A DNA stretch of 64,000 nucleotides from DATGJX01 sp963830545 (GCA_963830545.1 CAWHMK010000001.1:1-64000), one strand, 5' to 3'; numbered from the stretch's first letter, positions 1 through 11,627 are shown. Translations and numbers: made by a program. Notes: generated from the sequence alone by a model not told the origin.

Positions 1-110
1 GCCGACCTACTTTCGAGGGACCCTGCGGTCCGACTATCATCGGCGCTGGCGGGCTTAACTGCCGTGTTCGGGATGGGAACGGGTGGGACCCCGCCGCTAT
101 GAGCGCCAGA
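1..110 (-). rRNA. rrf: 5S ribosomal RNA, 3' end cut by window start
   Basis: The reverse complement carries the typical 5S core: the loop-rich stretch around 40-100 matches the universal 5S pattern with the GGGAACGGGTGGGACC block. It lies last in a 16S-23S-5S minus-strand operon, about 98 bases after the 23S 3' end. The closing stem at the 3' end is incomplete, so a few bases are missing beyond position 1. The 5' end at about 110 is estimated from the start of the terminal helix. Confidence 0.93.
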
Positions 111-477
111 AACTTGATCCTCACCGTCACGCCGAGCCGGAGCTCCAGGCTGTGACGATGAGAAAGCTGCATACAGAAGAACTTTCAGTGCCAGACAGAG
201 GAAGACGAGTCAAAAATTTCCGGGCGATTAGTACCGGTCAGCTCCACGCTTTGCAGCGCTTCCACCTCCGGCCTATCAACGTGGTAGTCTACCACGACCC
301 TTCACACTTACGTGATCGAGATCTCATCTTGGAGTCAGTTTCACGCTTATATGCTTTCAGCGTTTATCTGGTCCGAACATAGCTACCCGGCTATGCCCCT
401 GGCGGGACAACCGGTTCACCAGCGGTTCGTTCAACCCGGTCCTCTCGTACTAGGGTCGACACTCCTCAAATCTCTAA

Positions 478-526
<49 letters not shown>

Positions 527-534
527 ATCGCGTA

Positions 535-571
<37 letters not shown>

Positions 572-604
572 ACTACAGCCCCAGGATGCGACGATCCGAC
601 ATCG

Positions 605-894
605 CGCGTCATTCCATCGTTCCCGATGGCGCAGACTATATCTTCACCTTTCTCGATTGCTCGAGTTAAGGGCCGGCGTGTGATAGTGCCGATAGATTTG
701 CGCGATCGCTCGCGCTGCGGTCACTATCTCATCGTTCTTGCGAACGAATCAGTCGTTACGGGGTCACACGCAGATCGCTCTCGCGTGGACTTCCCACGGT
801 ATTGTCCCGCACTCGTATGTGCTGAGTGCGTCGGAGTTCACCGTTATAAGCCGGAACTTTTGTCGCTGTTTCCAGCGCAACACCCCTGATGTTG
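605..894 (-). other. Group I intron in 23S rRNA at E. coli position about 2500 (L2500)
   Basis: This 290-base insert splits the peptidyl-transferase loop sequence GGCACCT/CGATGTCGG, which is contiguous in normal 23S. The 5' exon ends in U and the intron ends in G, as group I rules require. The internal guide GGGUG (intron bases 10-14) pairs with exon CACCU, giving the U-G wobble of P1. A P2 hairpin with GAAA loop follows. The R-type element contains ACGACUG, the S element is AAGAUAUAGUC near 635-645, and P7 can form as GACU/AGUC. Hairpins with GCAA and GGAA loops fit P8 and P9. No ORF of useful size is present, so there is no homing endonuclease. Self-splicing is inferred. Confidence 0.93.
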
Positions 895-1097
895 AGGTGC
901 CAAACCTCCCCGTCGATGTGGACTCTTGGGGGAGATAAGCCTGTTATCCCCAGAGTAGCTTTTATCCGATAAGCGACGGCCCTTCCATTCGGTACCGCCG
1001 GATCACTTAGCCCTGCTTTCGCACCTGCTCGACCTGTCCGTCTCGCAGTCAAGCTCCCTTTTGCCTATGCACTCTAAACGAACGGTTTCTGACCGTT

Positions 1098-1167
<70 letters not shown>

Positions 1168-1423
1168 GATGTCCTACTACCGGATCACGGCAGTTAGTTA
1201 GAAGCCCAAGATTTTCAGGGTGGTATCCCAAGGTTGGCTCCCCGTAAGCTAGCGCCCACAGATCATCGCCTCCCACCTATCCTGTACAGAAAATCTCAGA
1301 CCCCAACATCAGGGTACAGTAAAGCTTCATGGGGTCTTTCCGTCCTGCCGCGGGTAACCAGCATCTTCACTGGTACTGCAATTTCGCCGGGCCCCCCATT
1401 GAGACAGTGTCCAAGTCGTTACT

Positions 1424-1465
<42 letters not shown>

Positions 1466-1773
1466 CACTTTTTTTCCGGCGCTTTCACGCAAGAGTGGAC
1501 TATATCTTCATCCAGGACCCTAATCAAAATCCCGCAGCGTCGTAACGTCTGCAGTTCTTTTGAAAACCTGGAGCATCAGCGTATAGTCTCTGAGGATCCC
1601 CTACGACCGTAGGGTTTCCTGCGGATTGTCCAATCCACAACCATTTTTACTGCGACGCGCGGATGCGTAATCGAGCGATCGCCCGCGAGTAGGTTGGGCT
1701 CTAAGGATGTTCCCGCATATAGCCGAGTTTTCGTTCGCACATTACTGTGCGATGAGGCAACGATAAAGTTGTT
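1466..1773 (-). other. Group I intron in 23S rRNA at E. coli position 1931 (L1931)
   Basis: A 308-base insert separates CCUAAGGU from AGCGAAAUUCC in domain IV, a known group I insertion site in bacterial and chloroplast 23S genes. The 5' exon ends in U and the intron ends in G. Guide bases GCCU (intron 16-19) pair with exon AGGU, with G-U at the splice site. Downstream are a P2 hairpin (CGCAC/GUGCG), the P-like segment around 1700-1730, a P6 hairpin (CCCUACG/CGUAGGG), R element CUCAGAGACUAUACGC and S element AAGAUAUAGUCC near 1495-1506. No ORF is present. The core differs from the intron at 605-894 except in the S element, so the two are not recent duplicates. Confidence 0.94.
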
Positions 1774-2289
1774 ACCTTAGGACGGTTATAGTTACCGCCG
1801 CCGTTTACTGGGGCTTCAGATCAAAGCTTCGCTTGCGCTAACCTCTCCCTTTAACCTTCCAGCACCGGGCAGGAGTCAGCCCCTATACGTCCGCTTTCGC
1901 GTTCGCAGAGACCTGTGTTTTTGTTAAACAGTCGCTTGGACCTATTTTCTGCGACCTCCCTCGGCTTTCGTTGTAAAAGACTAGACCAAAGAAGGCACCC
2001 CTTCTCCCTAAGTTACGGGGTCAATTTGCCGAGTTCCTTAACAGGGGTTCTCCCGTCGCCTTAGCATGCTCTGCCAGTCTACCTGTGTCGGTGTACGGTA
2101 CGGGCACCTATGATCCTATCTAGAGACTTTTCTTGGCAGCGTAGAGTCTGTCACTTCGGATCCGAAGATCCTCGTCATTCGCTTCTCGGGGTTAGCCACA
2201 CGGATTTGCCTATGTGACCCCCTACCGGCTTAAACGCACACATCCATCGGTGCGCTGACATATCTTACTGCGTCATCCCTTCGATTCAT

Positions 2290-2465
2290 GATCACCTACG
2301 AACGGTATTAGCCGGCTTTGCTTTCTCCGACGCGTCGTTGCCGCTCGGTTACGGTCAATAGACCGCGCCCTCCGCGCGCCTAGCGCTCGAAGAAAATCAA
2401 GAGCCGCTTCGTTAACAAAGCGGTTTGGATCTAGACACTGTTCGGAAGTGATCTAAACGGTCATC
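2290..2465 (-). other. Expansion segment or intervening sequence in 23S domain III
   Basis: Between the H53 hairpin (GCAG...CTGC, 2473-2488) and the conserved domain III block near 2275, E. coli has roughly 16-20 bases but this gene has about 187. The extra sequence folds into local hairpins, including CCGCTT/AAGCGG near 2405-2428. It lacks group I S and R elements. It may be a stable expansion of helix 54, or an intervening sequence excised by RNase III that would leave a fragmented 23S rRNA. Confidence 0.7.
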
Positions 2466-3383
2466 GGTGGTAGCAGAATATGAACTGCTTGTGCATCGCC
2501 TACGCATCTCTGCCTCGGCTTACTCCCGACTCACCCTGAGACGATTGACGTTGCTCAGGAAACCTTAGACTTCCGGCGAGAGAGGTTCTCACTCTCTTTT
2601 CTCGCTACTTATACCTGCATTCGCACTTGTAGTTCGTCCAGCCGTCCTCACGGTCGACCTTCTGCCTACGCTACAACGCTCCCCTACCGATTAGTTTTTG
2701 CTAATCCCAAAGCTTCGGTTATATGCTTGAGCCCCGTTACATTTTCGGCGCCCCATCACTCGACTAGTGAGCTATTACGCACTCTTTCAAGGGTGGCTGC
2801 TTCTAAGCCAACCTCCTAGTTGTCTGTGCGACAAGACTTCCTTTACCACTGAGCATATATTAGGGACCTTAACTGTTGATCTGGGCTGTTTCCCTTTTGA
2901 CAATGGAGCTTATCCCCCACTGTCTGACTGCTGCGATGTTCGCCTCGGTATTCGGAGTTTGATGGGGTTCGGTAAGCCGGTAAGCCCCCTAGCCCTGTCA
3001 GTGCTCTACCCCCAAGGGTTAAATCGCAACGCTAGTCCTCAAACTATTTCGGGGAGAACCAGCTATCTCCAAGCTCGATTGGCTTTTCACCCCTATCCAC
3101 AAGTCATCCAATGTTTTTTCAACAACAACAGGTTCGGGCCTCCACATGAGGTTAATCATGCTTCACCCTGCTCATGGATAGATCGCTTGGTTTCGGGTCT
3201 ACTGATACGGACAAGCGCCCTATTCAGACTCGCTTTCGCTACGGCTCCGGCTCAACACCTTAACCAAGCCCGTACCAAGTAACTCGCAGGTTCATTCTTC
3301 AATAGGCACGCGATCACACATATAAAAATAGTGCTTTCACGGTTTGTAAGCACGCGGTTTCATGTTCTATTTCACTCCCCTTT

Positions 3384-3416
<33 letters not shown>

Positions 3417-3955
3417 ATTCGCTATCGGTCTCCACAGAATATTTAGCCTTGGAAGATGGTCCTCCCAGTTTCAGACAGGGTTTCTCGTGCCCCGCCTTAC
3501 TCACGAACAACTCCGCAAGATCGATTGATTTCGCCTACAGGACTATCACCTTCTGTGGTGCGGCTTTCCAGCCGGCTTCTGCTATCGATCGATTTTGTAA
3601 CTTGCGCCCAGCAGATCAGTGCTGAGATGGTTGCCGTACAACCCCGCACATGCAACGCCTGATCGCTTGCACATATGCGGTTTAGGCTGTTCCCAGTTCG
3701 CTCGCCACTACTACGGGAATCTCGGTTGATGTCTATTCCTCCGGCTACTTAGATGTTTCAGTTCACCGGGTGCGCTCTCTCACGACTATTGAATTCATCG
3801 CGGAGTCCGAGCCCATGACGGCCCGGGGGTTGCCCCATTCGGAAATCCAGGGATCATCGCTTCTTAGCAGCTTCTCCTGGCTTATCGCAGCTTGGTACGT
3901 CCTTCATCGCCTGTGGAGCCAAGGTATCCACCTCGTGCTCTTATTAATTTTTGAC

Positions 3956-5960
<2,005 letters not shown>

Positions 5961-6301
5961 AAATTTTATGGAGCCGTCTTTAGTTGGCTCTCAATATTCG
6001 CTGACTTATTAAGGATAGATGCGAATCTATCCACACCGCCCTGCGGCGGTGTTAGCCATAAAGTTTGTACGCTCCAAACTCGCGAGGCCCGGTGGAACGG
6101 AACCTCGTCCGCGTGGAGTAAAATTCTCAGAAACGCCAAACAAAAAACGCCTTTCGGCGCCTTGTCTAGAGTTTTAGAGACCCACAGACTTATGCGCTAC
6201 TGCACTGTTCAGTTTTCAAGGAACGAACACCGGCACCGAACCTCTTCAGTTCGGACCTCGCGGCCGCACTTTTCGTGGTAGGCACCGGAGTCACGACGAG
6301 C
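5961..6301 (-). other. rrn leader region
   Basis: The transcribed leader upstream of 16S contains no protein gene I can support. It holds a GC hairpin (ACACCGCC/GGCGGTGT near 6035-6055) and a nut-like antitermination element, TCCTTGAAAACTGAACAGT on the minus strand at about 6206-6226, matching copies in the spacer. These probably recruit Nus factors; that is inferred from similarity to known rrn leaders. Confidence 0.6.
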
Positions 6302-6330
6302 ATCATACCGCGCTGGGGTACTGCTGTCAA
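6302..6330 (-). promoter_or_regulatory. Sigma70 promoter of the rRNA operon
   Basis: On the minus strand TTGACA (6325-6330) is followed by 17 bases and TATGAT (6302-6307), a near-consensus housekeeping promoter. The start site would be near 6294, giving a leader of about 335 bases before 16S. It sits 13 bases beyond the CGNR gene stop codon, so it is the only space available for an rrn promoter here. Confidence 0.88.
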
Positions 6331-6343
6331 GCACGAATCGAGA

Positions 6344-6898
6344 TTATTTCCCAACGGTTTTCTTGCGTTTTTCGCGCACGCGGCGCCGTTGCGCCTTCAC
6401 GCGATTACCGCACACCCGCATGCTGCACCAAGCGCCCGAGCCGTTCTTCGACTTGTCGTAAAAAGCCCATCGGCAGCTGTGCTTTCGGCAGGCTTTGAGC
6501 CGGGGCCAGGTCCCTTGGCGAATCGCTTCGTATGCGATCGCCAGGACTGCGGCGATGGCCGCATCGACTCCCGCGCCCTCGGGGCGCAGCGCGGGAACGC
6601 CGGCCGCCGTGATGTACATTCTGTAACCGGCGCGCCGGGCAAAAGGTTCCACGCCTTGCCAGCGCTCGCCCGGTTCGCCTTCTCCGGCGTTGGCCTCGAG
6701 CACGCCACGGAGCGCTTCGCGAAAAAGGCGCAACTCCGAGAGCGCCTGCTCGTCCGCTCCCCTGCAGAGGCCCGTCCGCTCGCACCACCTCGGAAGCCCA
6801 TCATCGCCGGCGAGGGGATCGCTCGTATCCTCAATCTCAACGGAATTGACGAATTCGCGAACGAGCTCGAGTTCGCCGGGGGCGGCCGTAGATGCCAT
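6344..6898 (-). CDS. CGNR zinc-finger / ABATE-domain protein, putative transcriptional regulator
   Basis: 184 residues. The C-terminal third shows the CGNR zinc-finger layout: CRKHSC at about residues 137-142, then CSMRVCGNRVKAQ around 157-169, a basic tail following. The N-terminal part fits the ABATE (stress-induced DUF) region that accompanies this finger. Family members are believed to be DNA-binding regulators, but targets are mostly unknown. The start ATG at 6898 lies only a few bases after the predicted transcription start (TATAAT at 6908-6913), so the mRNA is probably leaderless. The stop codon lies immediately upstream of the rrn promoter. Divergent to a small ORF and a VOC gene, which it may control; this is inference. 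Confidence 0.85.
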   Translation of the reverse strand: MASTAAPGELELVREFVNSVEIEDTSDPLAGDDGLPRWCERTGLCRGADEQALSELRLFREALRGVLEANAGEGEPGERWQGVEPFARRAGYRMYITAAGVPALRPEGAGVDAAIAAVLAIAYEAIRQGTWPRLKACRKHSCRWAFYDKSKNGSGAWCSMRVCGNRVKAQRRRVREKRKKTVGK

Positions 6899-6907
6899 GA
6901 TGCCGAA

Positions 6908-6958
6908 ATTATAACACCCTCAAAACGTATTGACAAGTTACTATCACTGGCGTAGCAT
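6908..6958. promoter_or_regulatory. Overlapping divergent promoters between CGNR gene and VOC unit
   Basis: Plus strand: TTGACA (6930-6935), 17 bases, TAGCAT (6953-6958). Minus strand: TTGTCA (6931-6936), 17 bases, TATAAT (6908-6913). The two -35 boxes overlap almost completely, so the two directions should compete. Just downstream on the plus strand the motif GTTACC occurs twice (6967-6984), with a related GTTACT at 6937-6942. These repeats could be an operator for the divergent CGNR regulator. Confidence 0.72.
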
Positions 6959-6986
6959 GTTTGTAGGTTACCAACTGGAGTTACCA

Positions 6987-7121
6987 ATGCAAGACCAAAA
7001 CCGCTGCGTCCCCCTCGTTTTCGACTACATCGAACTTCGTCTCCGGCTGCCCGTCCGGCGGCCCGACGACCCCTTCATGCGCGAAGCCGGCGTCACGCTT
7101 CCAATCTCCCGCGTACTCTAA
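6987..7121 (+). CDS. Small hypothetical protein, 44 residues
   Basis: Starts at ATG 6987 with a plausible GGAG ribosome site six bases upstream, about 22 bases after the predicted start of transcription. The product is 44 residues, mildly basic, with no motif or membrane segment that I recognise. It ends 35 bases before the VOC gene and would be first in that transcript. It could be a leader peptide or a chance ORF. Confidence 0.4.
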   Translation: MQDQNRCVPLVFDYIELRLRLPVRRPDDPFMREAGVTLPISRVL

Positions 7122-7156
7122 TACACGCACGACTCAGTGCAAAGGAAGAAAACCTG

Positions 7157-7540
7157 ATGCTCTTCGACCATATCGACATGCGGGTCCGATGTTTGGGCGA
7201 CGTCCGCCCTCTTTATGACGCGCTCTTGCCGGCGATGGGTTACGCCAAAATGAATGCCGACGAGGAGTCGGTCGGCTATCATCACCCGAACGAAACCGGT
7301 GGGGAGCCGTTCCTCTGGCTGGTCGAGGATGCTCATCATCGTCCCGGGGGGACGCGCGTTGGATTTCACGCCGCGACGCGAGCGGACGTCGATCGTTTGG
7401 CAGCGCTCGCAAAATCTGCGGGAGCCGGCGCTTACGAAGCGCCGCAACTCGTGCCCGAGTACGGGCCGGCCTATTACGCCGCGTTTTTCGAAGACGCCGA
7501 AGGCAACAAACTCGAAATTTGCTGCCGCAAACGATCGTGA
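7157..7540 (+). CDS. VOC-family (glyoxalase / bleomycin-resistance fold) protein
   Basis: 127 residues in a single betaalphabetabetabeta double module typical of VOC proteins: an N-terminal FDHIDMRV strand carrying a His metal ligand, a central HHPN/LWLVED strand, and a C-terminal YYAAFFEDAEGNKLEI signature with the usual Glu ligand. Such enzymes act on varied small molecules (methylglyoxal adducts, antibiotics, aromatic substrates); the substrate cannot be read from sequence. A purine-rich AAGGAAG ribosome site precedes the start. Ends 13 bases before the convergent rlmI-like gene. Confidence 0.85.
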   Translation: MLFDHIDMRVRCLGDVRPLYDALLPAMGYAKMNADEESVGYHHPNETGGEPFLWLVEDAHHRPGGTRVGFHAATRADVDRLAALAKSAGAGAYEAPQLVPEYGPAYYAAFFEDAEGNKLEICCRKRS

Positions 7541-7553
7541 TTGCGGGCGCGGG

Positions 7554-8726
7554 CTAGGCGCGGACGAAAAGCGCTTTGAGGTACTCCGTCTCCGGCATTG
7601 CCGGATGTACCGGATGATCAGGCGCGTGCCCGTGTCTTTCTAAAAGTTGAATGCGCCGTCCGGCATCTTTGCCCGCGCCCAAAATCGCGCGCTGCAGCAT
7701 TGCCGGTTCGAGATGATGAGAGCACGAACACGAAACCAGTATTCCGTCCGGCTCCAGCACGCGCAGCGCGCCGCGATTGAGCCGCTCGTAGTGCGACTGG
7801 CCTGCCGCCGCGTCTTTGCGCCGCTTGATGAGAGCAGGCGGATCGACGATCACCACGTCGAAAAGCCGCCGCTCATCTGCGTATGACGAAAGCACGTCGA
7901 TTGCATCGCCCAAGCGCGTATCGAGCGCAACGCCGTTTCGATCGGCGTTTTCGCTTGCATAATCGAGCGCCAGCTGCGAACTATCGGAGCTGGTGACCTC
8001 AGCCGCGCCGAAAAGCGCCGCGCGCACTCCCCACGAACCGATGTACGAATACATGTCGAGAACGCGCTTGCCGCGCACGTAACGCGACAATCGCGCGCGA
8101 TTGTCGCGCTGATCGAAAAAATAGCCGGTCTTCTGTCCTTTACGCAGGGGCGCGCCGAAAACGGCGTTGTCTTCCTCGACCAATGCAACGTCCGGAACCT
8201 CGCCGATCGCTTCGTCGAACTCGTCGATGCCCTCTATTTGACGAACCGAGCCCGCGCTGCGAAGCAGGATGCCGCGCGGTTTGACGACGCTCTCGAGCGC
8301 ACTAACGACGTCCGCGCGCATCTTCACGATTCCCGCAGTGTTCAACTGCGCAACCAGCACGTCGCCGTAGCGGTCCACAACCAGGCCGGGACAACCGTCC
8401 GATTCTCCGTACACGGCGCGATAGTGCGGCGTCGGATAGAGCGCTTCGCGCAGCGACAGCGCGCGACTGATGCGCGCCGCCCACCAGTTCGCATCGATCT
8501 TCGCCCTCGCGTCGCTGGTAAGGATCCGCGCGCAAATGAGCGCTCCCGGATTGACGTACGCCGTCCCGACGGGTTTACCGTAAGCGTCGCGCACGGCGAC
8601 CAAATCGCCCGGCGCAAATGCCGTCAGCGGCGAGCGCGACATGTCGACTTCGTTGCTGAAGACCCATGCATGTCCCAGCCGCACTCGCCGATCCGTGCGC
8701 GGCAACAGGAAGAGGTCGCCCGGCAC
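7554..8726 (-). CDS. RlmI-like class I SAM-dependent rRNA (cytosine) methyltransferase
   Basis: 390 residues. An N-terminal PUA-type RNA-binding region (HAWVFSNEVD onward) is followed by a Rossmann methyltransferase domain with VLDMYSYIGSWG as the SAM-binding loop near residue 220, VDPPAL near 296 and SCSCSHHL containing the catalytic Cys near 335. This fits the RlmI family, which methylates C1962 of 23S rRNA, though some relatives have other targets. It starts with GTG three bases after the stop of the upstream phosphotransferase gene, so the two are co-transcribed. Confidence 0.87.
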   Translation of the reverse strand: MPGDLFLLPRTDRRVRLGHAWVFSNEVDMSRSPLTAFAPGDLVAVRDAYGKPVGTAYVNPGALICARILTSDARAKIDANWWAARISRALSLREALYPTPHYRAVYGESDGCPGLVVDRYGDVLVAQLNTAGIVKMRADVVSALESVVKPRGILLRSAGSVRQIEGIDEFDEAIGEVPDVALVEEDNAVFGAPLRKGQKTGYFFDQRDNRARLSRYVRGKRVLDMYSYIGSWGVRAALFGAAEVTSSDSSQLALDYASENADRNGVALDTRLGDAIDVLSSYADERRLFDVVIVDPPALIKRRKDAAAGQSHYERLNRGALRVLEPDGILVSCSCSHHLEPAMLQRAILGAGKDAGRRIQLLERHGHAPDHPVHPAMPETEYLKALFVRA

Positions 8727-8729
8727 GAT

Positions 8730-9830
8730 CTATGCCGCCGGTTCGGTGGTGCCTAGCCGGCGCAGCAAATCCGCTTCTTGCCGTTCCAGGGACTGCACGA
8801 CCGCGAATTGCGCGCGAGCGCGATCCAAGTTTTGTCCGTCGCGATGCACGCGGAAGTACGCATCTCCATTCAAGTAATCCGCGAGAAAGCGAATGCCGTT
8901 CTCGAACGCCAGCACTTTGCCGGCCGTTACGAATGCATCGCGCTCCGCGGTCGTGAGCATTGCGCCGGCGCCGGCGGCGAAACCGCTTGCGAGGGCTTCG
9001 AAGAGCTCGGGTTCTATCTGCACCTTTGCGGGATCCGGCTCGTCTTCGGCGGCCCGAGTGCCGGCAGTGCGAACGAGTTCGCCGACGTCGTAGAGCGTCA
9101 GTCCGGGCATGATCGTGTCGAGATCGAGGATGCAGATCGCATCTCCGCTTTGCTCGTCGAAGAGCACGTTCGTAATTTTCGTGTCGTTATGCGTCGCCCG
9201 CAGCGGCAAACCGGCAGATGCTGCGACGTCCTGAAGCGCCGTGCAGAGCGGCTGCAACGCAAGGCCGGCGGCAATTTCGCTTCTTGCCTGCGCTGCGCGA
9301 TTGTGCGCGTCGTTTTGAATGGCCGAGAGCAGCGCTTCGAATCTGGCGGGCGTGTCGTGAAACCGCGGAAGCGTTTCGTGCAGCGACTCAACGGGAAAGT
9401 CCGCGAGCAGCGCCGCGAACTCCCCGAATGCTCTCGCTGCCGCAAACGCATCCGATGGTCTGCGAACGCTGCCGTAACACACGCTGCGTTCGACGAACGG
9501 GTAGGTGCGCCAGTACTCGCCGTCCGCCGTCATCAGAACCTCGTGGCCGTCGCGCGTCGGCAGTAGGCGCAGCACGCGCCGGTCCAAGTCCGGAGTGCCC
9601 AGGGCGAAGAGTTTGTCGCGGACGTGCCGCGTTACGGCGGCGATGTTCCGCGTGAGCGCGTTCGGATCGCGAAACACCGCGACGTTGATTCGCTGATGCA
9701 CGTAACGACGCGGCCCGTCAGGAGCCGCGTACGTCGCAAAATACGTGTCGTTGATGTGTCCGCCGTAATAGCGTTCGCACCCCGCATACGTGCCCTCGAG
9801 CTCGAAATGAGCGCCGATCTCAGCGAGCAT
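8730..9830 (-). CDS. Phosphotransferase of the aminoglycoside/choline-kinase fold, NahK-like
   Basis: 366 residues. The catalytic loop HNDTKITNVLFDE (near 200-212) and the metal-binding DLDTIMPG (near 223) are the Brenner and DFG-equivalent motifs of the APH fold. The N-terminal YGGHINDTYF resembles N-acetylhexosamine 1-kinase (NahK) relatives rather than antibiotic kinases, so a sugar substrate is more likely than drug resistance. Lies between the pruA gene (53 bases upstream) and the rlmI-like gene (adjacent) on the same strand, apparently one operon. Confidence 0.75.
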   Translation of the reverse strand: MLAEIGAHFELEGTYAGCERYYGGHINDTYFATYAAPDGPRRYVHQRINVAVFRDPNALTRNIAAVTRHVRDKLFALGTPDLDRRVLRLLPTRDGHEVLMTADGEYWRTYPFVERSVCYGSVRRPSDAFAAARAFGEFAALLADFPVESLHETLPRFHDTPARFEALLSAIQNDAHNRAAQARSEIAAGLALQPLCTALQDVAASAGLPLRATHNDTKITNVLFDEQSGDAICILDLDTIMPGLTLYDVGELVRTAGTRAAEDEPDPAKVQIEPELFEALASGFAAGAGAMLTTAERDAFVTAGKVLAFENGIRFLADYLNGDAYFRVHRDGQNLDRARAQFAVVQSLERQEADLLRRLGTTEPAA

Positions 9831-9883
9831 GGGGCGCTAGTTCTTTCAGCGCCCCCGCAGCTCTTCTTCTATGGGGTTCTAAG

Positions 9884-11453
9884 TCAGGAGACTTTACGCG
9901 AAATGGATTTTGCCTGGAGAAACAGCAGCAGATAATCCCGGCCTCCGGCTTTGCTGTCCGTCCCCGACATGTTGAAGCCGCCGAACGGGTTGCCTCCGAC
10001 CAGCGCTCCGGTGCACTTGCGGTTGACGTACAGGTTACCAACGAAAAACTCGTTTTCGGCGCGCTCTATCTTGCGTTCGTCCGACGTGTACACGGCGCCG
10101 GTGAGTCCGAACTCCGTGTTGTTGGCAATCTCCAGGGCGTGGTCGTAATCGCGCGCCTTGATGACCGCGAGGACCGGCCCGAAGATCTCCTCCTGCGAGA
10201 TCGTCGCGTCCGGTGCAACGTCGGCGATCACCGTCGGCTCGAGGAAGTAGCCGTTTGTGCCGACGCGCTTTCCGCCGCTGACGAGACGCCCTTCTTTCTT
10301 GCCGGTTTCGATATACTTTTGAATCGATTCGAGCGCGCGCGCGTTGATGACAGGTCCCATGTAGTTCGCGTTATCGCTCGGATCCCCAACGGTGATCTTC
10401 GCGACGCGGCTCCGCAGCTTCTCCACGAACTCGTCGTAGATCTTCTCGTCCACGATTGCTCGCGAACACGCCGAGCATTTCTGACCTTGGAATCCGAAGG
10501 CCGAGACGGCTACTCCGTCGACCGCCGCATCGACGTTCGCGTCCGCCGCGACGATAATCGAATCTTTTCCGCCCATCTCGGCGACGACGCGCTTGATCCA
10601 CTTCTGTCCGGCCTGGGTCTTCGCGGCGCGCTCGCTCACGCGTAAGCCGACCTCTTTGGAGCCGGTGAACGAAATGAAACGCGTGAGCGGATGCTCGACG
10701 ATCGCATCGCCGATAACGCTTCCGCTGCCGGGCACGAAATTCACGACGCCGCCGGGCACGCCGACTTCGTGCAGCAAATCCACGAACCACGCCGCGATGA
10801 CCGCGGAATCGCTCGACGGCTTGAGCACGACGGTGTTGCCGGTGACGAGCGCGGCCGACGTCATGCCGGCCATGATTGCAAAGGCGAAGTTCCACGGCGG
10901 AATGACCACGCCCACGCCGAGCGGAATGTAGCGCAGCTCGTTCTCTTCGCCGGGAATCGGCGTCACCGGTTGCTTACCGGAATAACGCAGCGCTTCTCGG
11001 CCGTAAAACTCGAGGAAATCGATCGCTTCCGCAGTATCGGCGTCCGCTTCGACCCAGTCTCTTTCCGACTTCGTACACCAGAACCGCATTGAAGTGATAG
11101 CGGCGCTGCCGCACGAGTTCTGCCGCTTTGAAGAGGTAGTTCGCGCGCTCGTCGGCCTTCGTGTTCTTCCACGCGGCGAAGCGTTCGTGGGCGATGTCGA
11201 TCGCGCGATTGGCCTGCTCGAGCGAAGCGGCGGAAATGTCGCCGACGATCTCATCCGGATTCGACGGGTTGACCGACGCAATGGTCTTATCGGTCAGTAT
11301 GCGTTCGCCCCCGATGACCAGCGGGTATTTCTTGCCGAAGCCGGCCCTGACCGACGCGAGCGCGGCCTGCATCGCAGCCACGTCGGCGGGGTCGTTGTAG
11401 ACTTTGATGGGCTCGTTCGAAAAAGGCGCGATGCGTTCAGCGGTCGTGCTCAA
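9884..11453 (-). CDS. pruA: L-glutamate gamma-semialdehyde (P5C) dehydrogenase, frameshifted in this sequence
   Basis: Oxidises glutamate semialdehyde / pyrroline-5-carboxylate to glutamate, the second step of proline catabolism. The first 130 residues (from a TTG start at 11453, preceded by AGGAG) and the remaining 390 lie in different frames. The break is near 11057-11064, where GGAAAGAGACTGG should read GK-D-W; one extra base is present. After the break come EADADTAEAIDFLEFYG, the PWNFAFAIMAG active-site region, EMGGKDSIIV and FGFQGQKCSACSRAIV with the catalytic Cys. Normal total length is about 520 residues, as here. A sequence error is likely. No proline dehydrogenase gene is adjacent. 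Confidence 0.87.
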
Positions 11454-11627
11454 GGCGGATATCTCCTACTTACGGCGGTGCGGTCGATCTTGCGCGGCTT
11501 CGTCCACGTTTCGCGCGGCCCGCACGAAGTCATGGCGGCGCTTATATCTTAACCGCAACCGGGCCGTCGACGGTTACGACGTTCCCCCTAGCGGCCGGCC
11601 GGAGGGCGTGAGAAAATTGTCGGCGCT

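Noticed and set aside
2290..2465. A third group I intron in 23S domain III
   Set aside because: No AAGAUAUAGUC-type S element, no R element, and no clean exon junction with U and G boundary bases.
8730..9830. Aminoglycoside resistance gene
   Set aside because: Although the fold is shared, the N-terminal motifs resemble sugar-kinase relatives and the gene sits in a housekeeping operon.
11057..11064. Programmed frameshifting in pruA and the other split genes
   Set aside because: The shifts needed vary in direction, no shared slippery site or downstream structure is present, and essential genes that never use frameshifting are affected.
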